DNA of 64,000 nucleotides from Georgenia subflava (GTDB lineage Bacteria > Actinomycetota > Actinomycetes > Actinomycetales > Actinomycetaceae): assembly GCF_009193155.1 (NCBI RefSeq), contig NZ_VUKD01000003.1:1-64000 (forward strand). The letters are read 5' to 3'. The position numbers and the translations under genes are program-made. Under the pieces are notes generated by a model. It had not been told where the DNA came from and ran no database searches. It worked only from the letters and a program-made list of their open reading frames with translations. Shown here one piece after another: positions 1 through 8,356 of the stretch (positions within the stretch are counted from its first letter, which is position 1; each line of letters begins with the position of its first letter).

Positions 1-130
1 TACTAATTGGCCGACAACTTACCACACACCAAAACACTGTTTTGGAAGAAACAAGAATGCTATGCGTCCACTGTACGGTTCCCGAGATACGCCCCTACAA
101 CCAGTTGGTTGGGTCGAACATCTCCATAGA
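1..130 (+). other. rRNA operon spacer upstream of 5S
   Basis: This stretch precedes the 5S gene and is probably the 23S-5S intergenic spacer of an rRNA operon that enters from the left. It is clearly lower in GC than the rest of the window and carries no coding signal. The 3' end of 23S rRNA cannot be placed inside it with confidence. Confidence 0.5.
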
Positions 131-249
131 GTTACGGCGGTCATAGCGAGGGGGAAACGCCCGGTCCCATTCCGAACCCGGAAGCTAAGCCCCTCAGCGC
201 CGATGGTACTGCACGGGAGACTGTGTGGGAGAGTAGGACACCGCCGAAC
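131..249 (+). rRNA. rrf: 5S ribosomal RNA
   Basis: About 119 nt match the actinobacterial 5S pattern. The 5' end GTTACGGCGG pairs with the 3' end CCGCCGAAC as helix I. The conserved internal blocks CCCATTCCGAACCCGGAAG and GCGCCGATGGTACTGC are present. A strong terminator follows, so this is the distal end of an rRNA operon. The ends may be off by 1-2 nt. Confidence 0.97.
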
Positions 250-258
250 ACCCATTCC

Positions 259-292
259 AAGGAGGCCGCAACTTCACAGTTGCGGCCTTCTT
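259..292 (+). terminator. rRNA operon terminator
   Basis: A 15-bp stem with one G-T wobble closes a TCAC loop: left arm 259-273, right arm 278-292. The run after the stem is only weakly T-rich. It lies 10 nt after the 5S gene and explains why the next gene has its own start region. Confidence 0.9.
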
Positions 293-367
293 GGCGTTTC
301 CGCAGAATTGACTTCGCACCAGCCGGGCCCCAGCGGTTGCGGCCTCACCAAACCAATAGAGGGACTC

Positions 368-2449
368 ATGTCGAGCCAGCACGAGGGAGAGGACGCCAAG
401 CGTCCCCGTCGCGAGGAATCCGGTCGCGGAGGCTCCGACAGTCGCCGTTCCGGTGCACCCAAGGGCGAGCCGCGGCGCTTTGACCCGCAGCAGCCAGCCT
501 CGTCTGCGTTCCGTGAGCGAGCGGAGCGTCGTCAGGCGAGGGGAGCTGCGCGGCCGTCGTCGCCACGCGACGAGAGCGAGCGCGGCCAGAGCGGGCGATC
601 GGGCGGCTATCCGCGCCGTGACGGTGAGCGCCGAGGTGGGCACCAGGGCGGAGAGCGTCGCGAAGCGCCGCGTCGTGATGGCGACCGTCGTGAGGGGGGT
701 TATCCCCGTCGTGATGGTGAGCGTCGTGAGGGCGGTTACCAGGGTGCTGAGCGTCGCGGCGCCGCGCCCCGTCGTGATGCTGACCGTCGTGAGGGCGGTT
801 ATCCACGCCGCGATGGTGAGCGCCGAGGTGGTTACCAGGGCGGCGAGCGTCGCGGCGACGCGCCCCGTCGTGATGGCGACCGTCGTGAGGGTGGGTATCC
901 CCGCCGGGATGGTGACCGTCGTGAGGGTGGCTACCAGGGTGCTGAGCGTCGTGGTGGCGCGCCCCGTCGTGATGGTGACCGTCGTGAGGGTGGGTATCCC
1001 CGCCGGGATGGTGACCGTCGTGAGGGTGGGTATCCCCGCCGGGATGGTGACCGTCGTGAGGGTGGGTATCCCCGCCGGGATGGTGACCGTCGTGAGGGCG
1101 GATACCAGGGGGCGGAGCGTCGTGGTGGCGCGCCCCGTCGTGGCGGTGACCGTCGTGAGGGTGGGTATCCCGGTCGTGATGGTGACCGTCGTGAGGGCGG
1201 ATACCAGGGGGCGGAGCGTCGTGGTGGCGCGCCCCGTCGTGATGGCGACCGTCGTGAGGGCGGGTATCCCCGTCGGGATGGCGACCGTCGTGAGGGTGGC
1301 TACCAGGGGGCTGAGCGTCGTGGTGGCGCGCCCCGCCGTGACGGTGACCGGCGTGAGGGGGGCTATCCCCGCCGCGACGGTGACCGCGGCTTCCAGGGCG
1401 GCGGGCGCAGCGGCGGACCCCGTCGGGACGCTGAGAGGCGCGGAGGCGGCTTCTCGCGTCCGGCCGACGGACACACCGAGCGGTTCGACCGCAGGGACGA
1501 CCGCCCCGACGAACCGAACATTCCCGAGGACGTCGAACCTCAGATGCTCGACCGGGGTGCGCGTGCCCGCCTGAGGACCCTCGGCAAGAACAACGCCGAC
1601 CTCGTGGCGCGGCACCTCGTGATGGCCGGACGCCTCATCGACCACGAGCCGGACGTCGCGTACGAGCACGCCCAGGCTGCCATGCGTCGAGCGGGTCGCG
1701 TGGACGTCGTGCGCGAGGCGCTTGCCCTGACCGCCTACGCCACGGGGAACTACGCGGAGGCTCTCCGTGAGCTCCGCACCGTGCGCCGGCTGTCGGGGAT
1801 CGATGCGCACCGCCCCATGGAGGCAGACTGCGAACGCGGGCTGGGCCGGCCCGAGCGCGCGCTCAGCATCGTCGCCGAGACGGACCCGAAGTCGCTGTCC
1901 GAAGAGGATCGCGTCGAGCTCGCCATCGTTGCGAGCGGTGCCCGGGCCGACCTCGGCGAGCACGAGGCCGGCTTGCTGGTCCTCGAGTCCGCCCTCGTCG
2001 GTCGGATCACCCAACCAGAGCTCGAACGCCGTGTTTCCCTGGTCCGCGCCGAGCGCCTCGACGAGCTCGGGCGCGCCGATGAGGCGCAGGCCGTACGCGC
2101 CGCGGCCGGACCGGAGCCCGAGGAGGACATCGTCGTGATGGACCTCGGGGACGACGAGGACCTGGCGGCCGACTCCGCGACCGCCGTAGGACCCGCCGGG
2201 AATACCGACGAGTCTGACGACGCTGCCGACGAGTCTGACGGCGCTACTGATGAGTCTGACGGCGCTACCGATGAGTCTGACGAGACCGGATCCGAAGGCG
2301 CCGCGGACCTCGACGAGCCGGACTCCGACCCCGCGCGTACCGCAGAGGAGGCCGACGACGCAGCGGAGGCCGACGACGAACCGGAGACGGAGCCGTCGGA
2401 GCAGCTCGAGCCGGGCCTCGGAGAGGCCGCGCCGGAGGAGCGGGCATGA
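368..2449 (+). CDS. Arg/Gly-repeat TPR-like protein with acidic tail
   Basis: A protein of 693 residues with three zones. Residues about 80-350 are tandem Arg/Asp/Gly repeats built on GDRREGGYPRRD and QGAERRGGAPRRDG. Residues about 385-590 form a helical TPR-like domain with Ala/Arg/Glu-rich helix pairs. Residues about 590-693 are strongly acidic with DESDGATDESDG repeats. The ATG at 368 follows AGAGGG; longer upstream versions would run through the 5S gene. Proteins with the TPR-like part occur at this spot before the HAD phosphatase and tlyA in other actinobacteria. The basic repeats suggest RNA or rRNA contact, but that is inference. Four bases overlap the next gene (ATGA). Confidence 0.85.
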   Translation: MSSQHEGEDAKRPRREESGRGGSDSRRSGAPKGEPRRFDPQQPASSAFRERAERRQARGAARPSSPRDESERGQSGRSGGYPRRDGERRGGHQGGERREAPRRDGDRREGGYPRRDGERREGGYQGAERRGAAPRRDADRREGGYPRRDGERRGGYQGGERRGDAPRRDGDRREGGYPRRDGDRREGGYQGAERRGGAPRRDGDRREGGYPRRDGDRREGGYPRRDGDRREGGYPRRDGDRREGGYQGAERRGGAPRRGGDRREGGYPGRDGDRREGGYQGAERRGGAPRRDGDRREGGYPRRDGDRREGGYQGAERRGGAPRRDGDRREGGYPRRDGDRGFQGGGRSGGPRRDAERRGGGFSRPADGHTERFDRRDDRPDEPNIPEDVEPQMLDRGARARLRTLGKNNADLVARHLVMAGRLIDHEPDVAYEHAQAAMRRAGRVDVVREALALTAYATGNYAEALRELRTVRRLSGIDAHRPMEADCERGLGRPERALSIVAETDPKSLSEEDRVELAIVASGARADLGEHEAGLLVLESALVGRITQPELERRVSLVRAERLDELGRADEAQAVRAAAGPEPEEDIVVMDLGDDEDLAADSATAVGPAGNTDESDDAADESDGATDESDGATDESDETGSEGAADLDEPDSDPARTAEEADDAAEADDEPETEPSEQLEPGLGEAAPEERA
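602..1400 (+). repeat. in-frame 36-bp tandem repeats in the Arg/Gly-repeat gene
   Basis: The unit is 36 bp, encoding GDRREGGYPRRD, and alternates with a related QGAERRGGAPRR unit. Near-identical copies start at 971, 1007, 1043 and 1079. All length changes keep the frame. The periodic codons create long false open frames on the other strand and in the +2 frame here. Confidence 0.9.
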
Positions 2450-3519
2450 CTGAGGCACGGGGCCTGCTGGCCTCCACCGAGCCCCTCGCCGCGGCCTACG
2501 ACGTCGCCCTGATGGACCTCGACGGCGTCTGCTACCGCGGGGACCAACCCGTGGACGGTGCGGACGAGGCGGTCGCCACCGCACGCGAGCTCGGGCAGCG
2601 CATGATGTTCGTGACGAACAACGCGGCGCGCGAGCCGAAGACGGTGGCAGACCAGCTCGTCGGGCTGGGGATCCCCGCGCGCACGGACGAGGTGATGACC
2701 TCGTCGCAGGCCGCCGCCGCGATCCTTTCCCAGGACCTTCCTCGGGACTCGGTCGTGCTCCCCGTCGGGGGAGCCGGCCTGCGTTCCGCGCTCGTCGAGG
2801 CCGGTTTCCGGCTCGCCGAGAGCGCGGCGGACGACCCCTCCGCCGTCGTCCAGGGATTCTCCCCGGACGTCGGCTGGCGCGATCTGACCGAGGCGGTCTA
2901 CGCGATCCGTGCCGGGGCCCGGTTCGTGGCGACCAACCTGGACGCCACCCTGCCCACAGAGCGCGGGATGGCCATGGGGAACGGGTCTCTCGTCGCCGCC
3001 GTCACCAACGCCACCGGCGTCGTCCCCGTCTCCGCGGGCAAGCCGGAGCCGGAGATCTTCCACCAGGCGGTCGCCCGAGCCGGCAGCAGCCGTCCGCTCG
3101 CCGTGGGTGACCGTCTCAACACCGACCTCGCCGGTGCGCGTGCGGCCGGGATCCCGGGACTGCACGTGCTCACAGGCGTCAGCGACGCCCGGGACGTGGT
3201 GCTGGCCGTGCCGGAGGAGCGTCCGAGCTTCCTGGCGCTGGACCTGCGCGGGCTCGTCGAGCCGCACCCGGCGCCCCTCCGTGACGACGACGGCTGGTGG
3301 CGTTGCGGTGCGGCGGCCGCCCGGATCGCCGGCACGGAGCCGCACCTGGAGATGCGCGTCGGTGAGCGCACCATCGCGCTGGAGGCCGACAGCTCGCCCG
3401 TCACCGTCTCGCTCGACGCCTGGCGCTGCCTCGCTGCGGCGGCGTGGGAGGCGGCGGACGGAGGGACCGGACTCACAGCCGAGCAGGTGCCAGCGCTGGA
3501 GGTCGTCGCGCCGCGATAG
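2446..3519 (+). CDS. HAD-IIA family phosphatase (NagD-like)
   Basis: A 357-residue HAD-superfamily hydrolase that probably dephosphorylates a small phosphometabolite. Motif I is DLDG at residues 24-27 (nucleophile Asp24, acid/base Asp26). The motif II region is FVTNN, motif III is the Lys in AGKPEPEIF, and motif IV is GDRLNTDLAGA. The large cap between motifs II and III and the GKPEP element fit class IIA (NagD/PGP-like). About 80 C-terminal residues extend beyond the catalytic core. The ATG overlaps the upstream stop by 4 bp, implying coupled translation. The substrate cannot be read from sequence. Confidence 0.9.
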   Translation: MTEARGLLASTEPLAAAYDVALMDLDGVCYRGDQPVDGADEAVATARELGQRMMFVTNNAAREPKTVADQLVGLGIPARTDEVMTSSQAAAAILSQDLPRDSVVLPVGGAGLRSALVEAGFRLAESAADDPSAVVQGFSPDVGWRDLTEAVYAIRAGARFVATNLDATLPTERGMAMGNGSLVAAVTNATGVVPVSAGKPEPEIFHQAVARAGSSRPLAVGDRLNTDLAGARAAGIPGLHVLTGVSDARDVVLAVPEERPSFLALDLRGLVEPHPAPLRDDDGWWRCGAAAARIAGTEPHLEMRVGERTIALEADSSPVTVSLDAWRCLAAAAWEAADGGTGLTAEQVPALEVVAPR

Positions 3520-3559
3520 CCTTCCAGTGCGCGACCCGAGCACGAGGAAGGAACGAGGG

Positions 3560-3721
3560 ATGGAAGAGACCTCCGCCGAGCGGCCCGGTGCCGGCCTGCC
3601 CACGGAGGACCCGCTCACGCTCCTGGACGACATCGACAGCTCCGCCCTCGCCGATCAGGTCGCCGTCTTCGACGCCATCCACGAGCACCTGTCGGACCGC
3701 CTGAGCAGTGCCGAGAGCTGA
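3560..3721 (+). CDS. conserved 53-residue small protein
   Basis: A small acidic protein (MEETSAERPG... ending LSSAES) starting at an ATG with AGGAACGAGGG just upstream. The C-terminal half could form one amphipathic helix (DQVAVFDAIHEHLSDRL). It ends 1 nt before the tlyA start and sits between the HAD and tlyA genes, a spot where I recall similarly sized unnamed proteins in other actinobacteria. The function is unknown. The codon use, ribosome-binding site and position support a real gene. Confidence 0.7.
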   Translation: MEETSAERPGAGLPTEDPLTLLDDIDSSALADQVAVFDAIHEHLSDRLSSAES

Positions 3722-3722
3722 C

Positions 3723-4574
3723 GTGGCCCGACTCGTCCGCATCGATGCCGAGCTGGTCAGGAGGGGGCTCGCCCGGTCGCGCCAGCACGCTGCCGAGCTC
3801 CTTGCCGCCGGGCACGTCCTGCTCGACGGCCAGGTCGTCACCAAGCCCGCCCGGCAGGTCGACCCCGCCCAGGCCGTCCGGGTCGACACCCCGTCGCTCG
3901 ACGACTACGTCTCCCGCGGCGCCCACAAGCTCGCCGGTGCGCTCGACGCGCTCGGTCCTGCCGCGCCCGTCGTGACCGGGCGCCGGTGTCTCGACGCCGG
4001 CGCCTCCACGGGGGGTTTCACCGACGTGCTCCTGCGCCGGGGGGCCGAGCACGTCGTCGCCGTCGACGTCGGGTACGGCCAGCTCGCCTGGACCCTGCAG
4101 TCCGACCCGCGTGTCACGGTCCTGGACCGCACCAACGTGCGCACCCTCGAGCCCGAGCAGGTGGCGCCGGCGCCGGAGGTCGTCGTCGGCGACATGTCCT
4201 TCATCTCGCTGACGCTCGTGCTGCCGGCGCTGAGTCGCTGCGCCGCGCCCGCGGCCGACCTGCTGCTCATGGTCAAGCCGCAGTTCGAGGTCGGCAAGGA
4301 GCGCCTCGGCCACGGCGGGGTGGTCCGGGACACCGCCCTGCACGAGGAGTCGGTGCTGAACGTCGCGGCAGCCGCCGCACAGCTGGGGCTGGACACCTGG
4401 GCCGTCGTGCCGAGCCCGCTGCCGGGCCCGTCCGGCAACGTCGAGTACTTCGTCGCCCTGCGGCGTGAGCATCCGCGCGCGCTGCGCGGCCAGGCACTCG
4501 CCGACGCCGTCGCCGACGCCGTCCGCACCGGTCCCGCCGGGCGGTCGCACGAGCCCGAGGGGGAGGGGCCATGA
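3723..4574 (+). CDS. tlyA: TlyA family rRNA 2'-O-methyltransferase
   Basis: A 283-residue S4-domain plus FtsJ-fold methyltransferase. Mycobacterial TlyA methylates ribose of C1409 in 16S and C1920 in 23S rRNA, which gives capreomycin sensitivity. The S4 RNA-binding domain spans residues 3-62, SRGAHKL is at 64-70, and the SAM-binding loop DAGASTGGFTD is at 91-101. GDMSFISL, VKPQFEVGK and LPGPSGNVEYF follow in the family order. The GTG at 3723 gives the family-like start MARLVRIDAELVRRGLARSR; a GTG at 3708 would add five residues. It overlaps nadK by 4 bp. Confidence 0.96.
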   Translation: MARLVRIDAELVRRGLARSRQHAAELLAAGHVLLDGQVVTKPARQVDPAQAVRVDTPSLDDYVSRGAHKLAGALDALGPAAPVVTGRRCLDAGASTGGFTDVLLRRGAEHVVAVDVGYGQLAWTLQSDPRVTVLDRTNVRTLEPEQVAPAPEVVVGDMSFISLTLVLPALSRCAAPAADLLLMVKPQFEVGKERLGHGGVVRDTALHEESVLNVAAAAAQLGLDTWAVVPSPLPGPSGNVEYFVALRREHPRALRGQALADAVADAVRTGPAGRSHEPEGEGP

Positions 4575-5410
4575 GCAGACGCATCCTCGTCATCACGCAC
4601 GAGGGCAGACCCGAGGCTGTCACCGCTGCCGACAGGGTCAGCGAGGACCTGCGCCAGCACGGCATCGAGGTGGTGCGCGACGGCGCCGCCGAGGGGGCCG
4701 AGCTCGTCATGGTGCTCGGCGGCGACGGCACCATCCTGCGCGCCGCGGAGGTCGCCCGCGTCCACGACGTGCCGCTCCTCGGCATCAACCTCGGCCACGT
4801 CGGCTTCCTCGCCGAGGCGGAGCCCGAGACGCTGCCCGACGTCGTCGCCCGCGCCGTCGCCGAGGACTACACCGTCGAGGAGCGCATGACCATCGACGTG
4901 GTGGTCACCACCCCAACGGGTGAGGAGCGCGGCGGGTGGGCCATCAACGAGGCGGCGGTGGAGAAGAGCGCCCGAGCCCGCATGGTCGAGGCCGCCATCG
5001 GCGTCGACGGGCTCGGGGTGTCGACCTTCGGGTGCGACGGGGTCGTGCTCGCCACCCCCACCGGCTCCACCGCGTACGCGTTCTCCGGCGGCGGACCCGT
5101 CGTGTGGCCGGACGTGGAGGCGCTGCTCGTCGTCCCGATCGCCGCGCACGCGCTCTTCGCCAGGCCGATGGTCGTGGGGCCGGCGTCCGTGCTCGAGGTC
5201 GAGGTCCTGCCCTACGGCGACGCCGGCGCCGTGGTGTGGTGCGACGGCCGCCGGACCATCGACGCCCCGCCGGGCTCCCGGATCACCGTCTGCCGCGGTG
5301 CGCACCCGGTGCGCCTCGCCCGGCTGAACGAGGTTCCCTTCTCCGGCCGGCTCGTCGCCAAGTTCGACCTGCCGGTGCAGGGATGGCGAGGCGGCAGGGA
5401 GCGGCCGTGA
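4571..5410 (+). CDS. nadK: NAD kinase
   Basis: A 279-residue NAD kinase that phosphorylates NAD to NADP in the cytosol. The GGDG motif is at residues 50-53 (catalytic Asp52), followed by NLGHVGFLAE and the glycine-rich TPTGSTAYAFSGGGPVV substrate loop. Length is normal for the family. Start and stop overlap both neighbours (ATGA with tlyA, GTGA with recN), so tlyA-nadK-recN are probably one transcript with coupled translation, the usual actinobacterial arrangement. Confidence 0.97.
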   Translation: MSRRILVITHEGRPEAVTAADRVSEDLRQHGIEVVRDGAAEGAELVMVLGGDGTILRAAEVARVHDVPLLGINLGHVGFLAEAEPETLPDVVARAVAEDYTVEERMTIDVVVTTPTGEERGGWAINEAAVEKSARARMVEAAIGVDGLGVSTFGCDGVVLATPTGSTAYAFSGGGPVVWPDVEALLVVPIAAHALFARPMVVGPASVLEVEVLPYGDAGAVVWCDGRRTIDAPPGSRITVCRGAHPVRLARLNEVPFSGRLVAKFDLPVQGWRGGRERP

Positions 5411-7128
5411 TCGAACAGGTACGGATCGAGAACCTCGGCGTCATCGCGGCCGCCGAGCTGGACCTGGCGCCCGGCTTCACCGTCATCACCGGCGAGACCG
5501 GGGCCGGCAAGACCATGGTGCTCACCAGCCTCGACCTCCTCCTCGGCGGCAAGGCCGACCCGGTCCTCGTGCGCACGGGCGCCGAGCGGGCCGTCGTGGA
5601 GGGCACCTTCACCGTCGACCCCGCCGGACCCGCCGCCCGGCGGGCCGACGAGGCCGGCGCCGCCGTCGAGGAGGGCGAGCTCATCGCCGCCCGCACCGTG
5701 CCCGTCTCCGGCCGCTCCCGCGCACACCTGGGCGGGCGTACCGTGCCGTACGCGGTGCTCGCCGAGATCGGTGAGCAGCTCGTCACCGTCCACGGGCAGT
5801 CCGAGCAGCTCCGGCTGCGCGCACCGGCGCAGCAGCGCGCGGCCCTGGACGCCTTCGGCGGCGAGCCGCACGCCGCACTCCTCGAGACCTACCGACGGGC
5901 CTGGGCGGACCTCGTCGCCGCGCGCGAAGAGCTGGCCCGGTGGGAGCAGGCCGCGGGTGAGCGCGAGCAGGAGATCGAGCGCCTGCGCTCCGGCCTCGAG
6001 CAGGTCGACGCCCTCGAGCCCCAGCCCGGGGAGGACCACGCGCTGCGCGACGAGGCGGCCCGGCTCGGCAACGTCGAGGAGCTGCGGGCGGCCACCGGAC
6101 GGGCCCACCAGGCCCTCACCGGCGGGGACGACGCCGGCGGCCCCGAGGTGCTCGACGCCACCACCCTGCTCGACGACGCCCGGCGCAGCCTCGAGCAGGG
6201 CGCGCGCGACGACGCCACGCTCGACGGCTGGGCGTCGCGCCTGGCCGAGGCGTCCTACCTCGTCTCCGACGTCGCGACCGAGCTCTCCTCGTACCTGACC
6301 TCCCTCGACGCCGACCCGAACCGCCTGGCCTGGGTGCACGAGCGGCGGGCCGCGCTGACCGAGCTCACCCGCCTGCACGGGCCCGACGTCGACGCCGCCC
6401 TGGCCTGGGCCGAGCAGGCCCGCGAGCGGCTCGCCTACCTCGACGGGCCCGAGGACACGACACAACGCCTGCGCGCGGAGCTGGGCGGGGCGGAGGGCGA
6501 GGCCGTCGAGGCCGCGGCGGCCCTGAGCGCGTCCCGCGCCGCCGTCGGCGAGCGCCTCGCCGAGGAGGTCGACGCCGAGCTCGCCGGGCTCGCCATGACC
6601 GGTGCCCATCTGAGCGCACGCCTGACCCCGCTCGACGAGCTCGGTCCCCACGGCGCAGAGTCCGTCGAGCTCCTCCTCGCCGCCCACCCCGGCGCGCCCG
6701 CCCGGCCGCTGGGCCAGGGTGCCTCCGGCGGTGAGCTCTCGCGTGTCATGCTCGCCATCGAGGTCGCGCTCGCCGGGGCCGCACCGGCCGAGGGGACGGG
6801 ACGCACCTTCGTCTTCGACGAGGTCGACGCCGGGGTCGGCGGCCGTGCCGCCGTCGAGGTCGGACGCCGCCTCGCCCAGCTCGCGCGCGGCGCTCAGGTG
6901 GTCGTCGTCACGCACCTCGCGCAGGTCGCCGCCTTCGCCGACCGGCACCTCGTGGTGAGCAAGAACACACCGGGCTCGCAGGACGTCGTCACGGCGACCG
7001 ACGTGATCCGCGTGGACGGCGAGAACAGGCTGCGCGAGCTCGCCCGGATGCTCTCCGGGCAGGACGAGTCGGACACCGCCCGTCGGCACGCCGCTGAGCT
7101 CCTCGAGAGTGCGGCCGTGCAACTATGA
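5407..7128 (+). CDS. recN: DNA repair protein RecN
   Basis: A 573-residue SMC-like ATPase acting in recombinational repair of double-strand breaks. Walker A is GETGAGKT (residues 29-36). The middle is a charged coiled coil. The C-terminal half has the ABC signature GASGGELSRVMLAIE and Walker B FVFDEVDAGVGG, then VVVTHLAQVAAFAD. The GTG start gives MIEQVRIENLGVI, the conserved first strand. No LexA box lies directly upstream; expression probably depends on the tlyA-nadK transcript. Confidence 0.97.
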   Translation: MIEQVRIENLGVIAAAELDLAPGFTVITGETGAGKTMVLTSLDLLLGGKADPVLVRTGAERAVVEGTFTVDPAGPAARRADEAGAAVEEGELIAARTVPVSGRSRAHLGGRTVPYAVLAEIGEQLVTVHGQSEQLRLRAPAQQRAALDAFGGEPHAALLETYRRAWADLVAAREELARWEQAAGEREQEIERLRSGLEQVDALEPQPGEDHALRDEAARLGNVEELRAATGRAHQALTGGDDAGGPEVLDATTLLDDARRSLEQGARDDATLDGWASRLAEASYLVSDVATELSSYLTSLDADPNRLAWVHERRAALTELTRLHGPDVDAALAWAEQARERLAYLDGPEDTTQRLRAELGGAEGEAVEAAAALSASRAAVGERLAEEVDAELAGLAMTGAHLSARLTPLDELGPHGAESVELLLAAHPGAPARPLGQGASGGELSRVMLAIEVALAGAAPAEGTGRTFVFDEVDAGVGGRAAVEVGRRLAQLARGAQVVVVTHLAQVAAFADRHLVVSKNTPGSQDVVTATDVIRVDGENRLRELARMLSGQDESDTARRHAAELLESAAVQL

Positions 7129-7132
7129 GGCG

Positions 7133-8335
7133 GTGAGTGCACTCTTCCGGCGTCGGCGCGACGTCGTCGACGGGTCCGGGACCACCGGGCCTGCCCGGGT
7201 GGACGCCCGCACCAAGAACCTGACGAAGCGGCTGAAGCCCGGCGAGATCGCCGTCATCGACCACGAGGACATCGACCGGGTCTCGGCCGAGGCGCTCGTC
7301 GCCTGCCGGCCGCTCGCCGTCCTCAACGCCGCGAGGTCCACCTCCGGGCGATACCCGAACCTCGGCCCCGGCATCCTGCTCGAGGCCGGCATCCCGCTCG
7401 TGGACGACCTCGGCCCGGCGATCATGTCCGTGCGCGAGGGCCAGCTGCTCAGCGTCGAGGGGGCCGAGGTCCGCTCCGGCGCGACGCTCGTGGCCGAGGG
7501 CACCGTGCAGGACGCCGAGGTGATCGAGGCCAACATGGCCGAGGCCCGGGAGGGCCTGTCCACCCAGCTCGAGGCGTTCGCGGCGAACACGATGGACTAC
7601 GTGCGCCGCGAGCGGGAGCTGCTCCTCGACGGCATCGGCGTGCCGAAGGTACGGACCTCGTTCGAGGGGCGGCACGTCCTGGTGGTGGTGCGCGGGTACC
7701 ACTACAAGGAGGACCTCGCGATGCTGCGGTCCTACATCCGCGAGTACCGCCCGCTGCTCGTGGGCGTCGACGGCGGTGCCGACGCGATCCTCGAGGCCGG
7801 CCTGCGGCCGGACATGATCGTCGGCGACATGGACTCCGTCTCCGACAAGGCCCTGTCCTCGGGCGCGGAGATCGTGGTCCACGCCTACCGGGACGGTCGC
7901 GCCCCCGGCCAGAAGCGCATGGAGGACCTCGGCGTCGAGCACGTCGTGTTCCCCGCCACCGGCACGAGCGAGGACATCGCGATGCTTCTCGCCGACGACT
8001 CCGGCGCCGAGCTGATCGTGGCCGTCGGCACCCACGACACCCTCATCGAGTTCCTCGACAAGGGCCGCTCCGGCATGGCGTCGACGTTCCTCACGCGGCT
8101 GCGGGTGGGCGGCAAGCTCATCGACGCCAAGGGCGTCTCGCGCCTGTACCGCACCCGGATCTCGACGTGGCAGCTCGTCCTGCTCGCCCTGGCCGGTCTC
8201 CTCGCGCTGTTCGTCGCCCTGGCGGCGACGAACGTGGGGCAGACGATCTTCGGCCTCTCCGGCGCCTGGTTCGACGACGTCGTCAACTTCTTCCGGTCGC
8301 TGGTGGGGCTGGCCCCATCCGCGCCGACGACCTGA
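7133..8335 (+). CDS. steA: SteA-like septal protein
   Basis: A 400-residue protein of the SteA family (Rv1697 in M. tuberculosis), which works with SteB at the division septum in corynebacteria. The body resembles thiamin pyrophosphokinase (VGVDGGADAILEAGLRPDMIVGDMDSVSD). One C-terminal transmembrane helix follows (LVLLALAGLLALFVALAATNV), then a short tail. Start chosen at GTG 7133 (MSALFRRRRD); GTG 7109 is in frame but lies inside recN. The steB gene follows 21 nt later. Confidence 0.9.
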   Translation: MSALFRRRRDVVDGSGTTGPARVDARTKNLTKRLKPGEIAVIDHEDIDRVSAEALVACRPLAVLNAARSTSGRYPNLGPGILLEAGIPLVDDLGPAIMSVREGQLLSVEGAEVRSGATLVAEGTVQDAEVIEANMAEAREGLSTQLEAFAANTMDYVRRERELLLDGIGVPKVRTSFEGRHVLVVVRGYHYKEDLAMLRSYIREYRPLLVGVDGGADAILEAGLRPDMIVGDMDSVSDKALSSGAEIVVHAYRDGRAPGQKRMEDLGVEHVVFPATGTSEDIAMLLADDSGAELIVAVGTHDTLIEFLDKGRSGMASTFLTRLRVGGKLIDAKGVSRLYRTRISTWQLVLLALAGLLALFVALAATNVGQTIFGLSGAWFDDVVNFFRSLVGLAPSAPTT

Positions 8336-8356
8336 CCCTGCTCGAGAGAAGAACCG

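Noticed and set aside
194-2584. 796-residue open frame on the minus strand and a 373-residue +2 frame through the repeat gene
   Set aside because: They are shadows of the in-frame 36-bp repeats; composition is periodic and they cross the 5S terminator or lack start signals.
1750-3633. 627-residue minus-strand frame
   Set aside because: It lies antisense to the acidic tail and HAD gene with low-complexity Ser/Arg content; no family motif.
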